A stretch of 64,000 nucleotides of DNA, from contig JAPDOI010000010.1 of assembly GCA_029168955.1 (NCBI GenBank), positions 3,371,001-3,435,000 on the forward strand, written 5' to 3'. Each line of letters opens with the position of its first letter. The stretch's first letter is position 1. Under the pieces are notes generated by a model. The model worked only from the letters and a program-made list of their open reading frames with translations, did no database searches and had not been told where the DNA came from. The position numbers and the translations under genes were made by a program. The stretch comes from Aplectana chamaeleonis (taxonomy: Eukaryota; Nematoda; Chromadorea; Rhabditida; Cosmocercidae). Shown in pieces: positions 41,262 through 51,869 of this stretch.

Positions 41262-42706
41262 TTACTTTTGTAAACGGTTACTCATGGTCAGCGAAGCAAA
41301 GAGCGGTCAGCTGCTCTGCTCCGAGGAACTCAGAAAACAGTCCACTATCTTGATGAAGCTTTTCATGTCACGAGAGGTAGGAAGCCTTTTGCTCAATTTC
41401 AAATAGTCAGACCCAGCTCTATTAACGAAGAAATTGTATCGAGCAGCAGTCTTTGCAGTGCTAATGACAGTTTTTTTGCTCTCCGCCTCGCGTTCTTGAG
41501 TCACTGCAAAAAAATCTTCCTTATCGAGACCGCAGAATTCATTCAAAATTTTGCGGACCATAACAAGATCATTCCTTCCCCTTCTATACGACAAGGATCG
41601 AAGGTTGAACTTCTTGTTTCTAGTCTTACTGCCAGGAATGACATTATACACAAAATCTAGTTTTCTGATTAATAACTTTCTAGTGAAGCTGTTCTGTACA
41701 CTTTCCACTTTGAGAATGAATTTGCGTTTGTAAGGACAGAAAATGGTAGCGCCATACTCAAGAATTGGTCTTACATATGTTTTGAATGCCTTCGATAGAA
41801 CAGAAGTAGTCTAGTATCTCTTGTCAAGTGAGCTCAGAACAACTTATTCATTACCCTCATTGCTTTTCTAGCAATTTGCTCACAATGGTGGTCAAAGTTT
41901 CAGATCAGTTACAAGGAACCAAAGATCTTGAATGTTTTGCACAACACTTAGGTGACAATTTCCTGTACTATAACTATAGATTGGATTACGTTTCCCAAGA
42001 TGAAGCATTTTGGTTTTCTCCTGAGACACGGGTAACTTCCACTCTAGGGACCAGCGATCTTCAGCAGCGATTGCACATTCTGCAGCTTCATACTACTCTC
42101 TGAGATGTTATCGGACAATATATTTTGATATCATCGGTGAACGCAATGTAGCTAACATCAAAGGATGAAACCAGTCCCGATATGTCGTAGGTTTAAATGT
42201 TGAACAACAATGCAGAAAGCACACTGAGAACTTTTCTCGGCTCAGAGTAGGCTTGGTTCACTCGTACGCTAAAAGTTTGCTCACTTAAAAATGAATCTAC
42301 CCAGGACACAATACGTGGATGAATCCCGACCGAAGTTAGTTTTGCCTTCAACCTTATATGGCATACCCTATCAAAAGCTCTAGAGAAATCCAAGTATGCG
42401 ACGTTTACCGAGCCCCCACTATCTGTCGCCACGGTTCAATCATTTAGCGCCTTGAGCATAGCTGTTTCTGTTGACTTTTTCTTTTGAAAAATGGCTCACA
42501 AGGAGATATGATATCATGATTGTTGAGATGATCAACTATTCGGTTTTTCACCACTTTTTCAAAAAGTCTGGCGAATATTGAGGTTACACTAACAGGTCGA
42601 TAATTTCCCAGCTGATTATAAGAAGTTTTTTTTAGGGAGAGGTGTTATAAGAGAGCATTTCCATCTTCGGGGAACTTCGGCATTCATGAAACTCAGATTA
42701 AAGATG
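41262..42706 (-). mobile_element. LINE-G (CR1/Jockey-like), 5'-truncated
   Basis: Minus-strand RT remnants. 42193-42432 has VAYLDFSRAFDRVCHIRL and WVDSFLSEQTFSV. 41307-41708 has QNSFTRKLLIRKLDFVYNV, TRNKKFNL and RRGRNDLVMV of the C-terminal region. Upstream text (to about 42700) has RRWKCSLITPLPKK. It sits between LINE-A3's last coding codons and its 3' tail. ATCTT near both junctions may be the TSD; boundaries approximate. Confidence 0.7.
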
Positions 42707-42711
42707 TTGTT

Positions 42712-43747
42712 AAGATAGGCCCAGAAACTGGGCGACCGGCGTCGGATTCGTCCAAAGGTCCATAGGAGTCAATGTTGTGGATTTGTTTGGACAGTTGAAT
42801 AAGTGTAGAGTATTGTGGCCAGTACCACCACAGTCCGGGCAAGCGTCGGGAGTGCTACTGTTGATCCTGTTCGCATAGGACTTCAGGAACGTTGAGTGCC
42901 CACAGCGCAACGATGCAAGAGTGCATCTGGCACGTCTACTCAGCTGAGAATCAGACTCAGAGACTCGAGGCGGCACAGTACCCCGAATAGGATTGATAGC
43001 CGCTCTTTCCAGATACCCTCGGACGAACTGGGTGCGCTCCTCGCGCAACAGACGGAGGTGTTCTTGATGTGAATCGTGCCATCTTTGCAGATTGACTTTA
43101 TTTGGAGCATCGGCGAAGGGTTTTCTGATGTCTCTCTTCGCGCCGAGACCCGGGTAGTAGTACCCGGGTCTCGGCGCGAAGATGTTCAATGGGCGAACTC
43201 CTGGCACACCCAATGGCGATCCGCAGAGCAGCGTTTTGCACACGCTGTATTTTGCTCCAGGATGTGACCGACACTAATTGCTACCAAACAGGTGTCGCAT
43301 ACTCCAGGGCGAGCTGCAATATAGCCTTATATGTGGTCAGAATAGTTTCCTTGCTGCAGCCCCATGATGTACCCCCTAGTGCCCTTAGCACATTGAGCTT
43401 GGCCTTGACAACTGTCTGCTTCTGCTCGGTATTCTTGTGAAACCTCAGCGAAGGATCAAGTATAAGGCCAAGCAGTTTGACGAATCGAGCAGCAGGAAGG
43501 CGATCTCCACCGCAGTTGACTTCAGGATGGGCATTGTGCTCTTTGGGGCCAGTTGTAAAAACTGATACTGAGGATTTGGCGGCTGAGACCCTCAGCATTT
43601 TGTTGCCGAAGTAGCTTTTCAAATCAATCAGGTACTCGTTGATCTTGCTCGCGGCGGCTTGAATGTAGCGGTTCTGGCACATGATAATCATATCGTCAGC
43701 ATAGGCGACAACTTCTATGTCCTGGGAAGGAGCCGGAATGTCCTTTT
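42712..43747 (-). pseudogene. LINE-A3 RT thumb and C-terminal knuckle
   Basis: VAYADDMIIMCQNR (YADD), AAKSSVSVFTTGPKEH, LLGLILDPSLRFHKN, then a small local rearrangement near 43140-43180 (an inverted repeat of a GAGACCCGGGTA word), then HDSHQEHLRLL, CPDCGGTGHNTLHLFNCP and VAQFLGL. Confidence 0.85.
43140..43180. repeat. Small perfect palindrome in LINE-A3
   Basis: CGCGCCGAGACCCGGGTAGT is followed directly by its inverse. It is absent at the equivalent place in copies 1, 2 and 5, so it was generated inside this copy. Confidence 0.75.
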
Positions 43748-43960
43748 CATTCATTCATTCATTCATTCAACGAATTTATTGTGGAAATAAAGAAACATAC
43801 ATATACACGTATGTGAATGAGATTCTTTGTTAAAGTAAAAAAAAAGATGCATAACAATGGCAGAAGTGAGAAGGGGACAAAATATGATTTTTTGCAGAGG
43901 AAATTTTTCTTTTTACAGTTCGAATGACATCTTGTCTCAAGATACTTGAGGCCACCGCTT
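43748..43960 (-). mobile_element. SINE-like unit, copy 2
   Basis: Near-identical to 30862-31071, with the same two ends. The tail here has five to six ATTC units. It is inserted in LINE-A3 right after the RT codons for LYLE. Confidence 0.7.
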
Positions 43961-45605
43961 CCTCTAGGTACAGATTAAACAGAACGGGCGATAAGGCTCC
44001 GCCTTGTGGGACACCAGCAGCTATGGGAATACTGCTTGAAACATGACTTTGGAACATAAATTTTGCTCGACGGCCCTTAGTGAATGCAGTTATCCAGCGC
44101 TTCTGCCATGGAGGGATAGAAGACTTCAACAAGCTTTCCGATAACAAGTTGACGCTGTCGAATGCCTTTGTCAAATCCAGATATACAGCGACGGTTCTGA
44201 GTGGTTTCCTCTTATTGAAACCATCGATGGCATAGCCAACGATTTCCAGCAGTGCCGCCGTGGTTGAATGCAGCTTTCTGAAACCATGCTGGTGTTGCTG
44301 CTTTTCGTTATGCTAAGCCAAATCATTGACAATTAGCTTTTCAGCAACCTTGGCTAATGGCGACAGAAGGCTTATGGGCCTATATCCTTTCGCTGACGAC
44401 TGCGGTTTTCCGAGCTTAGGCAGTGGGGCGACATTCGCTGTCTTCCAATCTTGTGGCAATGTGCATGTTCGAAATTATGTTCGAAATGTAGTCGGTAAGC
44501 AGCGGGAGAAGTTCACTCGGAAGCTTATTTACTACTGCAGGACAGATTCTGTCAGGTCCGATAGCTTTAGAGTTACGCATTTCCTTTAATATCTTCTCCA
44601 CCTGCACAGGGGTGAAGACCTCGGCCGTACTCATTAGCGGAAGGCGGCACAGCTTCTACTGTCACTCTGTTTTGCGGGCCTCGCTTAGCACTCGTTATGA
44701 AGAAGCTCTTGCCCAAGGCGTAAGCAGCATCCCTTCCTGACTTGAATCCATTATTTTCGAACTCGATCGTGGAGACGGTGGCAGATGTGGCTTTCCCAGA
44801 GAGCTTTCTTAGAATTTTCTAAGTCGCAGCGCCATCTGTCTTGAAGTTTAGTTTTTCAGTGAACTTCTGCCACTCCTCTTTCTTATGGCTGTCCAGGTCC
44901 TTTCTAATCTCACCAAGTTGAGTGACCTCAGGGTCCAGGTGGTTGGCAGATCTCTTTTCATTTCTTGTCCGGATTTTCTGTAGTATCTCCCTGGTGACGT
45001 TAGGATAGAAAGTCTTTACACGTCCTTCTGGTATGGCCGCTTTCATAACTTTCCGGATAGCCTCAGATACGAGACGCTCTTTCTGGTGCACGTCGCCATT
45101 CCATGGAAATTCAGCTGCCTGGCGGAGCGCAACCTCTCTGAACAGGCTCCAGTCTGCAAGGCCTAAATTAAGGCATGAACTTTGACGAATACCAGTGTAA
45201 GGCGCAAGAGTTGGAGAGATCAATACGGACAACAATGGGGATGTGGTCACTAGACAGAGTTGTAGAAGTGGACCATGAGCAAGCACTAGAAAGGTTAGAA
45301 GAAACGAGCGAAATGTCTGGGCTGGAATATCGGCCGTTGGCAGGGAGGCGAGTGGGCTGATCATCGTTTAAGATAACGAGGTCGCACTCCTCCGCCCATT
45401 CTTTGACGTCTTCTTCTCTAACATCAGACTCAAGCGAACAGCAAAAGGTATGAGCATTGAAGTTGCCCGCAAAGACGACTGAGGGTGATAGGGCGGAGTC
45501 ATTGAGCTGGTGTAGAAGAGGGATAGGATTATAGGATGGGGGGGGGCATGATGTAGTAGGGGGGATGTAAATGTTGAAAATAGATAGGGGAGTTTTGAGT
45601 GGGAG
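43961..45605 (-). pseudogene. LINE-A3 endonuclease end and RT fingers/palm
   Basis: Frames 45168-45665, 44819-45364, 44416-44634 and 43830-44174 together give IFNIYIPP, FAGNFNAHTF (catalytic Asp), SSDHIPIVV, FYPNVTREILQKIRTR, MRNSKAIGPDRICPA, ITAFTKGRRAKFMF and AGVPQGGALSPVLFNLYLE. Numerous frameshifts. Confidence 0.8.
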
Positions 45606-45789
45606 ATATATAAGTTTATTAAATCCGCTATAGGCAAATGTGAGAAAAATTATAACGAGGATCAACTGTAACAGAAATGCTCCAACATATGCTCATAACC
45701 ATGAAAGCAGAAGCAGCGGTTCATCTCGAAAAACTAGGATTCAAAATCCAACAGGATCTTTTCAGCACGTGCTTTAAATTGACTCAATG

Positions 45790-46152
45790 TCAGCCCTGGA
45801 GGCATTTTTTTGTGATGTCGGAGTATGACCTGCCAGCTCTGTATTTGAAGGAGTTGGCACACAAACTGGTATCTGGTCCGCGTAAAACAATTTTGAACGA
45901 GTTTCCTCTCGTCCGAGAGTAATTTAAATTGAACAGACGCTTCATGTTTAGCACTTTATGGTTGTAAATCCAGTTATGAACCTTGCATACGTCAAATACT
46001 CTACGCCGGGACCTGAGCGAAGGCAGATTCAAGTATCTATTCCTTATAGAGGCGCTTGGGATTCTTTCGTACAAAAATCCACCTGCTCGTGTGAGAAGTT
46101 TACGTGTAAAATTGTTTTGTACTTTTTCAATAGCATGAATGTCTCTCTTCAA
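45790..46152 (-). pseudogene. LINE-H C-terminal region
   Basis: EKVQNNFTRKLLTRAGGFLYERIP, RNRYLNLPSLRSRRRVFDV and NSFKYRAGRSY, the same blocks as in LINE-B and LINE-G C-termini. Confidence 0.8.
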
Positions 46153-46267
46153 TGGAGGATTGAATACAGTAACACTGGCTTCTACGAGTGGGCGAACATA
46201 CGTTTTGTATGCCCGAAGTAGAACAGACTTGTTGCTGCTGCAAAGACCTTTAAAATGTGAAACGTTC

Positions 46268-46960
46268 TCAGTTTAGCTTGATTACACCGAACTTTGATAC
46301 GGCATCCACTGAGTACGAAGTAACAGTTGAGCGTAGCTGAGATTTTAGCTGCATAAAAGTAGTCTTTTGTGGAGACAAAGGCAACCGCCATTTTTCAGTC
46401 CATTTCACAAGCGAATCTATGGAGTTTTGAAGGTTAACGGAATCCTCTGGAACAGAAATGACATTATACATTTTGACATCATCTGCGTACATTTCGACTT
46501 TGACCCCTAGACCTTGAACGGATTCGGGTAAGTCAGCCGTAAAAATGATGAAAAGAATTGGTGACAAGACACCTCCCTGAGGTACTCCACTTGCAATGGC
46601 CTTGGTATCAGAATAGATCTCCCCTAGCTTTACTTGGAAAGTTCTGTCGCTGAGATACTCAGCTATCCATTTGATGACAACAGGGTGGAACTGCAATTCC
46701 TCTAATTTAAATAACAACTTTTTGTGTGATACACGATCAAAGGCTTTTGCGAAATTGAAGAAAACTACATCACAGCCAAGTTTGTTGTCGAGTGCAACTG
46801 TCCAATCGTCCAAACACTCTAGCAGGTTTGTTTCTACTGATCTGCCACTAATGAACCCATGCTGATGCTCTGTTATGATTTTCCGATCTAATAGATATTC
46901 CATTATGTGATGTTTCAAAACTTTCTCAAAAATTCTGCATAAGAGAGAAGTTATACTCAC
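46268..46960 (-). pseudogene. LINE-H reverse transcriptase
   Basis: Starts in SITSLLCRIFEKVL, then EHQHGFISGRSVETNLLE, CDVVFFNFAKAFDRVSH (the usual D before F/A is N in FFNF), SGVPQGGVLSPILFIIFT and EMYADDVKMY (YADD). The Asp-to-Asn change in the first catalytic motif would inactivate the polymerase if real. Confidence 0.85.
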
Positions 46961-46990
46961 AGGACGATAGTTATCGGGATTACAGGACGG

Positions 46991-48445
46991 CTACTTTTTC
47001 AGAATGGGAGTGACGAAAGAGTGTTTCCATCGTAGAGGAACCTCACCATGCATGAGTGATTGATTGAAAATGCATGCAAGAGGCCCACATAATAGATAAC
47101 CTAACTTTTGAATGAAGAAAAGTGGTAAAAAGTCAGGTGTTACAGATGAGGATTGGGGCCATTTCATGATAAGCTCATAAAGCTTCGTGGCTTCAAACCA
47201 TGGGAAATCTCCCATTCTTTCTACGTTAGATCCTGTAAAGGATGGGCAGGATCCATCGTCTTCTTGGAAAGAATCGACAAATCGATCCGCTAGTAAATTG
47301 GCCTTTTCATATGCAGTAGTTACGATCGTTCCATTATGACTCAGGCAACCTAGAAGTCTTTTCTCCCTGATTTTCTCATTCAGGTATTTATAAAAGCGCT
47401 GCTTGTTTCTAGATTCAACCATCATTTTTTCTAAGGAGCTGTTATACTTTTTGAGTCTACTTTCAAACTTCAAAGAAAAGTCTCTAAATTTTGACCAGTC
47501 ATTGGTGCATCTGGCTTCGTGAAAGAGACAATTCCGATGCTCGAGCATATTCTGTAAACACTGCGGCAGCTTTACAGACTTTGGTGACGCACATTTGTCC
47601 AATGGAACATGAAGCTCTATGGCTTCATGCAAAACCGATAAGAAAAGCTCATATTTTTCATTCACATTATTTTTTGTTTCGAACAAATCAACCCATCGTA
47701 TTCCGGCCAAACTTGCTCGAATCACATCAAAATTACATTTGGAGTAAATCCTACGATAAACTGGTGTGGCTGGGGTTTCCCAACTATGAGTTTTCAACGA
47801 AATGCTATTGTGATCACTTAATCCCACAGGAGTCGAAACTTTTACATCCCTTATTAAGCTGTCACTGGTCGAAAACAATAGATCAAGAATATTTACACCT
47901 CTCGTCGGTTCTATTTTATGTTGAGAAAGATTGTGGCAAGAAACCAATTCTTCCAACCCGCTAAGTGGGGACGAATTCTCAGAATTTGTGTCCCTAGCAT
48001 TAAAATTAGGCATGTTGAAGTCCCCTACCACAACTGCATGCACGTCGCAAGCTACTAAATCGCTCAAAACTTACACAAGCTGCTCAGTTTTTACGGATAG
48101 GCAGGAGGGAGCTCTATACACCACTATAAACCTGAATTTGTGTCCTTCGCAAAGAATATCGGCGCATAGGATTTCGTACGAGTTCTCAACTGATTCCACA
48201 AAAACGGTTGAAAAAGATAGTCTGCGATTTACAAGGAGAATAACCCCACCGCCAGATTTTCTAGGCCTGTCAGACCTCAAGAAATCATAATCCAACATCA
48301 TATTGCACAAAACGGAAGACATAGAGTGACTAGGCTTAAGCCAAGTTTCAGAGAAAGCCAAGATATCGTCATTTTTCGAAAGAACGAGCGAGACATGATC
48401 CGAGTTTTTTGAGATGGACCTTACATTACAGTATAAACACTGCAA
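46991..48445 (-). pseudogene. LINE-H endonuclease and RT N-terminal part
   Basis: 48445-48071 has LYCNVRSISKN, AFSETWLKPSH and SGGGVILLVNR (APE endonuclease motifs). 48067-46991 has VVVGDFNMPNF, ILDLLFST, VGLSDHNSIS (SDH), then a linker and PLRWKHSFVTPILKK. A stop at each junction splits what should be one frame. Confidence 0.85.
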
Positions 48446-48465
48446 ATAACTACAAAAATACCGAG

Positions 48466-48532
48466 GAAATTAAGAGTATCGTGTTTAGGAACATTGGGAA
48501 TAAGGTGAGAAGGGAGAGTGGACAGAACAAAA
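48466..48532 (-). pseudogene. LINE-A3 endonuclease scrap
   Basis: Reads STLPSHLIPNVPKHDTL on the minus strand, the LINE-A endonuclease segment between the nested LINE-H and the MITE. Confidence 0.75.
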
Positions 48533-48536
48533 ATAG

Positions 48537-49114
48537 AGTTCGCGCAATCATTTTAGTCTGATGAATGGATGGGGCTGCGACGGTAGATCACCCCGCGCGA
48601 ACGGGGTTGAGCAGGCCGTTGCGACCGGTGCCCAAAATTTTACGACCCCTCTCCGTGAGCAAAATTTTCACGAACCCCCTCCCCTGGGATAGAGAAATGG
48701 TCGCGATGCAATACACGGCGCTACACATCCACCATTAGTCTAAGAATGCCACATTTCCGAGAAATTAGGACTTCAAGAATTCAAAACAGTGTCTCGAAAT
48801 ATTTAAGAAAATGATTTGATTGAAATGATGGAAAAAAACTGAGAAATGCAGTGAAATGACTGGAATAGCTCCCGCCTCACTCTACCTTTCCGAGTGGTTT
48901 GGAGATGAACCTTAATTTTCCGAAAATTTTACGAACCCCTTAAAAATTTAATTTTTTTGAAAAAAAAATCCCAAATGTTTACGACCCTCCGTTGCGACCG
49001 GTCGAAAGCCTGCCCAACCCTGCGCGCGAATCGAAACCCATTCTCCAGTGAGGCCTCCAACCCGCACGGCCAGCCGCCTGGCCCATGCGTCAGACTAAAA
49101 TGAAAACGGAAACC
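48537..49114. mobile_element. MITE in LINE-A3, carrying a hAT-type MITE
   Basis: Inverted ends share CATTTTAGTCTGA (48549 and, inverted, about 49091-49103). ATAG flanks both sides. Joining the flanks restores the LINE-A endonuclease (GGGVS.. to FVLSTLPSH). About 150 bp once the inner element is removed. Confidence 0.65.
48602..49022. mobile_element. hAT-type MITE, 421 bp
   Basis: Perfect 8-bp TSD CGCGCGAA (48594-48601, 49023-49030). Ends CGGGGTTGAGCAGGCCGTTG and, inverted, CAGGGTTGGGCAGGCTTTCG. Internal TTTACGACCC words near both ends are shared with 60524-62424, so the two belong to one family. Confidence 0.85.
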
Positions 49115-49686
49115 ATAGAAACTCCTCCGCCGAAGACGACCTTGGAGCATGGTATGCGGTATAGCCGGGAATATTAGGGTGAGAGGAGGTTGTAGAGGGG
49201 AGAGTTTGGTTTCTTGAACCATGATAACATTTGGATCGTGAGTACGAGCAAAAAGAGAGAGCTCAGGCAGTTTGGCAGGAAGGCCATTGAGATTGATATG
49301 GACAATTGAGAGAGGACGGCTTGAAGCTGAAGAATCCGAGTTTGTAGAGGCAGAGCACAGAACAAAACGATAAGAAGAGTTGTGATGCCTTACAGAACTG
49401 AGATCCGAACAGGAGGGATGCACCCACCATTGGCATCCGAAGCACTGGACGCTTGTTTTCCTCCAAGTGACATCCTTGCTGCAGGTGGCACATTGATACT
49501 TCTGAGCGGGTCCTGGATTCCTCTCGACGCCGGCCCTCAGCAGCAGAATCCGCACGAGAGCTGAGGCCGGCCAGCATCTCTCCCATGTCAAAAACCCTCT
49601 TCGTGGAGGGGTTGATGTCGGTTTGCACGGAGTTGATCGTGCTTCCTCCACACGGCCACAGCACGAACGTAGGACATCTCGGCAGC
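49115..49686 (-). pseudogene. LINE-A3 N-terminus: leader, 2A-like motif, PHD-like finger, endonuclease start
   Basis: MEEARSTPCKP start at 49651, LTWERCWPASALVRILLL leader, RAGVERNPGP, finger cysteines and WVH, SIVHINLNGLPAKL and VIMVQETKLS. The frame then shifts before the MITE at 48537-49114. Confidence 0.85.
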
Positions 49687-49695
49687 AACTGCTCT

Positions 49696-49945
49696 CTGAT
49701 CTTATTCATTCGTCATTCAGTTCTGGTGTTAATCCGGCCCGCTGGAAACAAGCTGTCGTCATCCCCATCGCGCCAAGCCAGGCAAGCCGCCGGATAAGGC
49801 TGCCTCCCACTGCCCCATTTCCCTCTCCCTTGCGTAAAGAGTCCTCAACCCGCTCCTCCAAAGCACCCTACACCGCAACACTCACCAGCATGGTTTCAAG
49901 AAGGAGCATTCAATTGTTACAGCCCTGACGTCAATAACCGAAACG
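49696..49945 (+). pseudogene. LINE-E RT fragment
   Basis: SDLIHSSFSSGVNPARWKQAV, then IPIA, a frameshifted YRPIS region and HQHGFKKEHSIVTALTSI-like text. It continues LINE-E from 41205. The rest of the LINE-E RT is lost at the junction with LINE-A4. Confidence 0.8.
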
Positions 49946-49946
49946 T

Positions 49947-51625
49947 GCGGCAGGCAGACGAGCGTCTTCCCAATTCACAACGAGGTGAGCACAGTGTTCC
50001 TTAGGGTCAGTGGAGAAAACTGATACAGATGATTTAGCCGCAGAGACAGTGAGCATCATATCATCGAGAAAGCTCTTCAGAACGATGAGGTAGCTATTGA
50101 TCTTGCGTGCAGCTATATTAATGTCTCCATCTCGGCACAGGATGGTGATGTCATCCGCATACGCAACGACTTTGATGTCACTTGGGGGAAGGGCAAATCT
50201 TCCAGGTAAAGACTGAACAGAGCAGGTCATATGGCTCCTCCTTCAGGGACACCGGCAGCGATCGGGATGCTATTAGAGACATGTCCCTGAAACAGCACTT
50301 TTGCTCGGCGCCCTTTGATGAGTGCAGTAATCCATCGCTTCTGCCAAGGCGGGATGGTGGACCTCAATAGCTTCTCAGACAGTATGCCCAAGTTGACAGT
50401 GTCAGACGCCTTTGTGAGGTCCAGGGCTACTCCAACAGTGCGTTGAGGCTTGGTGGCGTTGAAGCCGTCCAAAACAGCTCACAATCTCCAGCAGCGCCAT
50501 GGTGGTAGAGTGTAATTCGCGGAATCCATGCTGGTGCTGCTGATTGTTATTATGCTCGGCCAGCTCCTTGACGACCAGTTTCTCAGCGACCTTTGCGATT
50601 GGTGATAACAGACTTATTGGCCTGTATCCCCATTCCGGGGGGCCGAATTAAGACCTTCTTTCCCAATGTCACCAGGGAAATCTTGGAGAAGATAAGGACA
50701 AGGGATGCAACGAGAGTGGCAGATCACCTGGATCCGACCATTAATGAGCTGGATAGCGAGATCTGGACAAGCACAAGAAGGAGTGTTGGGAGAAATTCAC
50801 GGAGAAGATGAATTTCAAGAGTGATGGAGGGTCAACTTGGAAAGTTCTAAAGATCTCGGGCAAGAGCACCTCCACCAACTATTCCACGATCGAGTTTGAG
50901 AATGGAGTTTTCAAATCGTGAAAGGAGGCTGCAACTGCTCTCGCAAAGAATTTTTTCATAACTCAGGCTAAGAGAGGGAAACAGAATCGAGTGACTGTAA
51001 GAGAGCTCTGTAAGTCGCCGCTCATGGAGTGAACCAAAAGCTGTGACGCCCGCGCAGATTGAAAAAGGTGGCTAAAGAGATGCGCAACTCGAAGGCTGTA
51101 GGGCCGGATGGCATGTCCACCGGTCTTGAAGAAACTGCCGAGTGAGATTATGCAAATCCTGGCTGACGTCATCAACACATCCTTTCGCACGTGCATCATA
51201 ACCCAAGACTGGAAAATGGCAAGCGTCGTTCCGTTGCCCAAGCCAGGTAAATCGCCATCGACGGCTAAGGGATACAGGCCAATAAGTCTGTTATCACCAA
51301 TCGCAAAGGTCGCTGAGAAACTGGTCGTCAAGGAGCTGGTCGAGCATAATAACAATCAGCAGCACCAGCATGGATTCCGCAAATTACACTCTACCACCAC
51401 GGCGCTGCTGGAGATTGTGAGCTAGGTTTTGGATGGCTTAAACGTCACCAAGCCTCAACGCACTGCTAGAGTAGCCCTGGACCTCACGAAGGCGTTTGAC
51501 ACTGTCAACTTGGGCAACGCCGGCTGCAATATTGCCTTGTAGGTGGTCAAAATTGTCTCCTTGCTACTTCCCCACGACGTTCCTCTCAGAGCTCGTAGGA
51601 CGTTGAGCTTTGCGTTTGTGCCGGT
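49947..51625. mobile_element. LINE-A copy 4, rearranged with inverted duplication
   Basis: Minus segment 49947-50630 covers RT from GYRPIS to KSSVSVFSTDPKEH, with VAYADDITILC. Plus segment 50640-51515 covers the linker (RIKTFFPNVTREILEKIRTRD) to ALDLTKAFDTVNLG. Minus segment 51516-51625 covers a thumb piece. 50390-50630 and 51255-51500 are near-perfect inverted repeats of about 240 bp. All frames are broken. Confidence 0.8.
50390..50630. repeat. Inverted duplicate arm (partner 51255-51500)
   Basis: Same LINE-A RT segment (YRPISLLSPIAKVAEKL to DLTKAFDTVNLG) on opposite strands, with about 620 bp between the arms and few mismatches. Confidence 0.85.
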
Positions 51626-51869
51626 GGTATGGCTGTGTCTAGGGGTATGGATGACCGGACCAAGCTGTTCCGAGATATCACGGGATCTAAACCGTTGTCA
51701 CAGTGCAGAAAACTTGACTAAATACTTGTTTATGATTCACAATAATACAGACAACACTCGAGTTAAACTAGGTAAATATATATCAATTACAATACAGTAC
51801 CACACAGGTGAATAGCGAACCGAGGCGTTTCACTGAGACTTGGCCACTTAGGCAGGCGTCTGATGCCAC

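Larger units (their letters stand above)
45606..48465 (-). mobile_element. LINE-H, nearly full-length non-LTR retrotransposon
   Basis: Inserted in the LINE-A3 endonuclease between the DTL and LPLKTPLS codons. The minus-strand order is endonuclease (48445-46991), RT (46960-46268), C-terminal region (46152-45790). It is less damaged than the LINE-A copies: breaks near 48070 and 46990 and a frameshift near 46270. CR1/Jockey-like by RT motifs. Confidence 0.8.
41206..49686 (-). mobile_element. LINE-A copy 3 with five nested insertions
   Basis: The 3' tail (GTGGCTGTAAAG then AAG units) is at 41206-41250 and the 5' end GCTGCCGAGATGTC is at 49686. Between them LINE-A domains appear in order, broken by LINE-G (about 41262-42706), a SINE-like unit (43748-43960), LINE-H (about 45606-48465), and a MITE (48537-49114) that itself holds a hAT MITE (48602-49022). 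Removing these leaves about 3.3 kb. Confidence 0.85.
31401..49945 (+). mobile_element. LINE-E, split three times by younger elements
   Basis: Plus-strand pieces at 31401-31800, 35258-36277, 40803-41205 and 49696-49945 join in order and in frame once three insertions, each with its own TSD, are removed. The pieces carry a 2A-like motif, PHD-like finger, endonuclease and the start of RT. The 3' part is missing after 49945, where a scrambled LINE-A begins. It is a sister family of LINE-A with the same architecture. It is the oldest layer of this stack. Confidence 0.85.
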
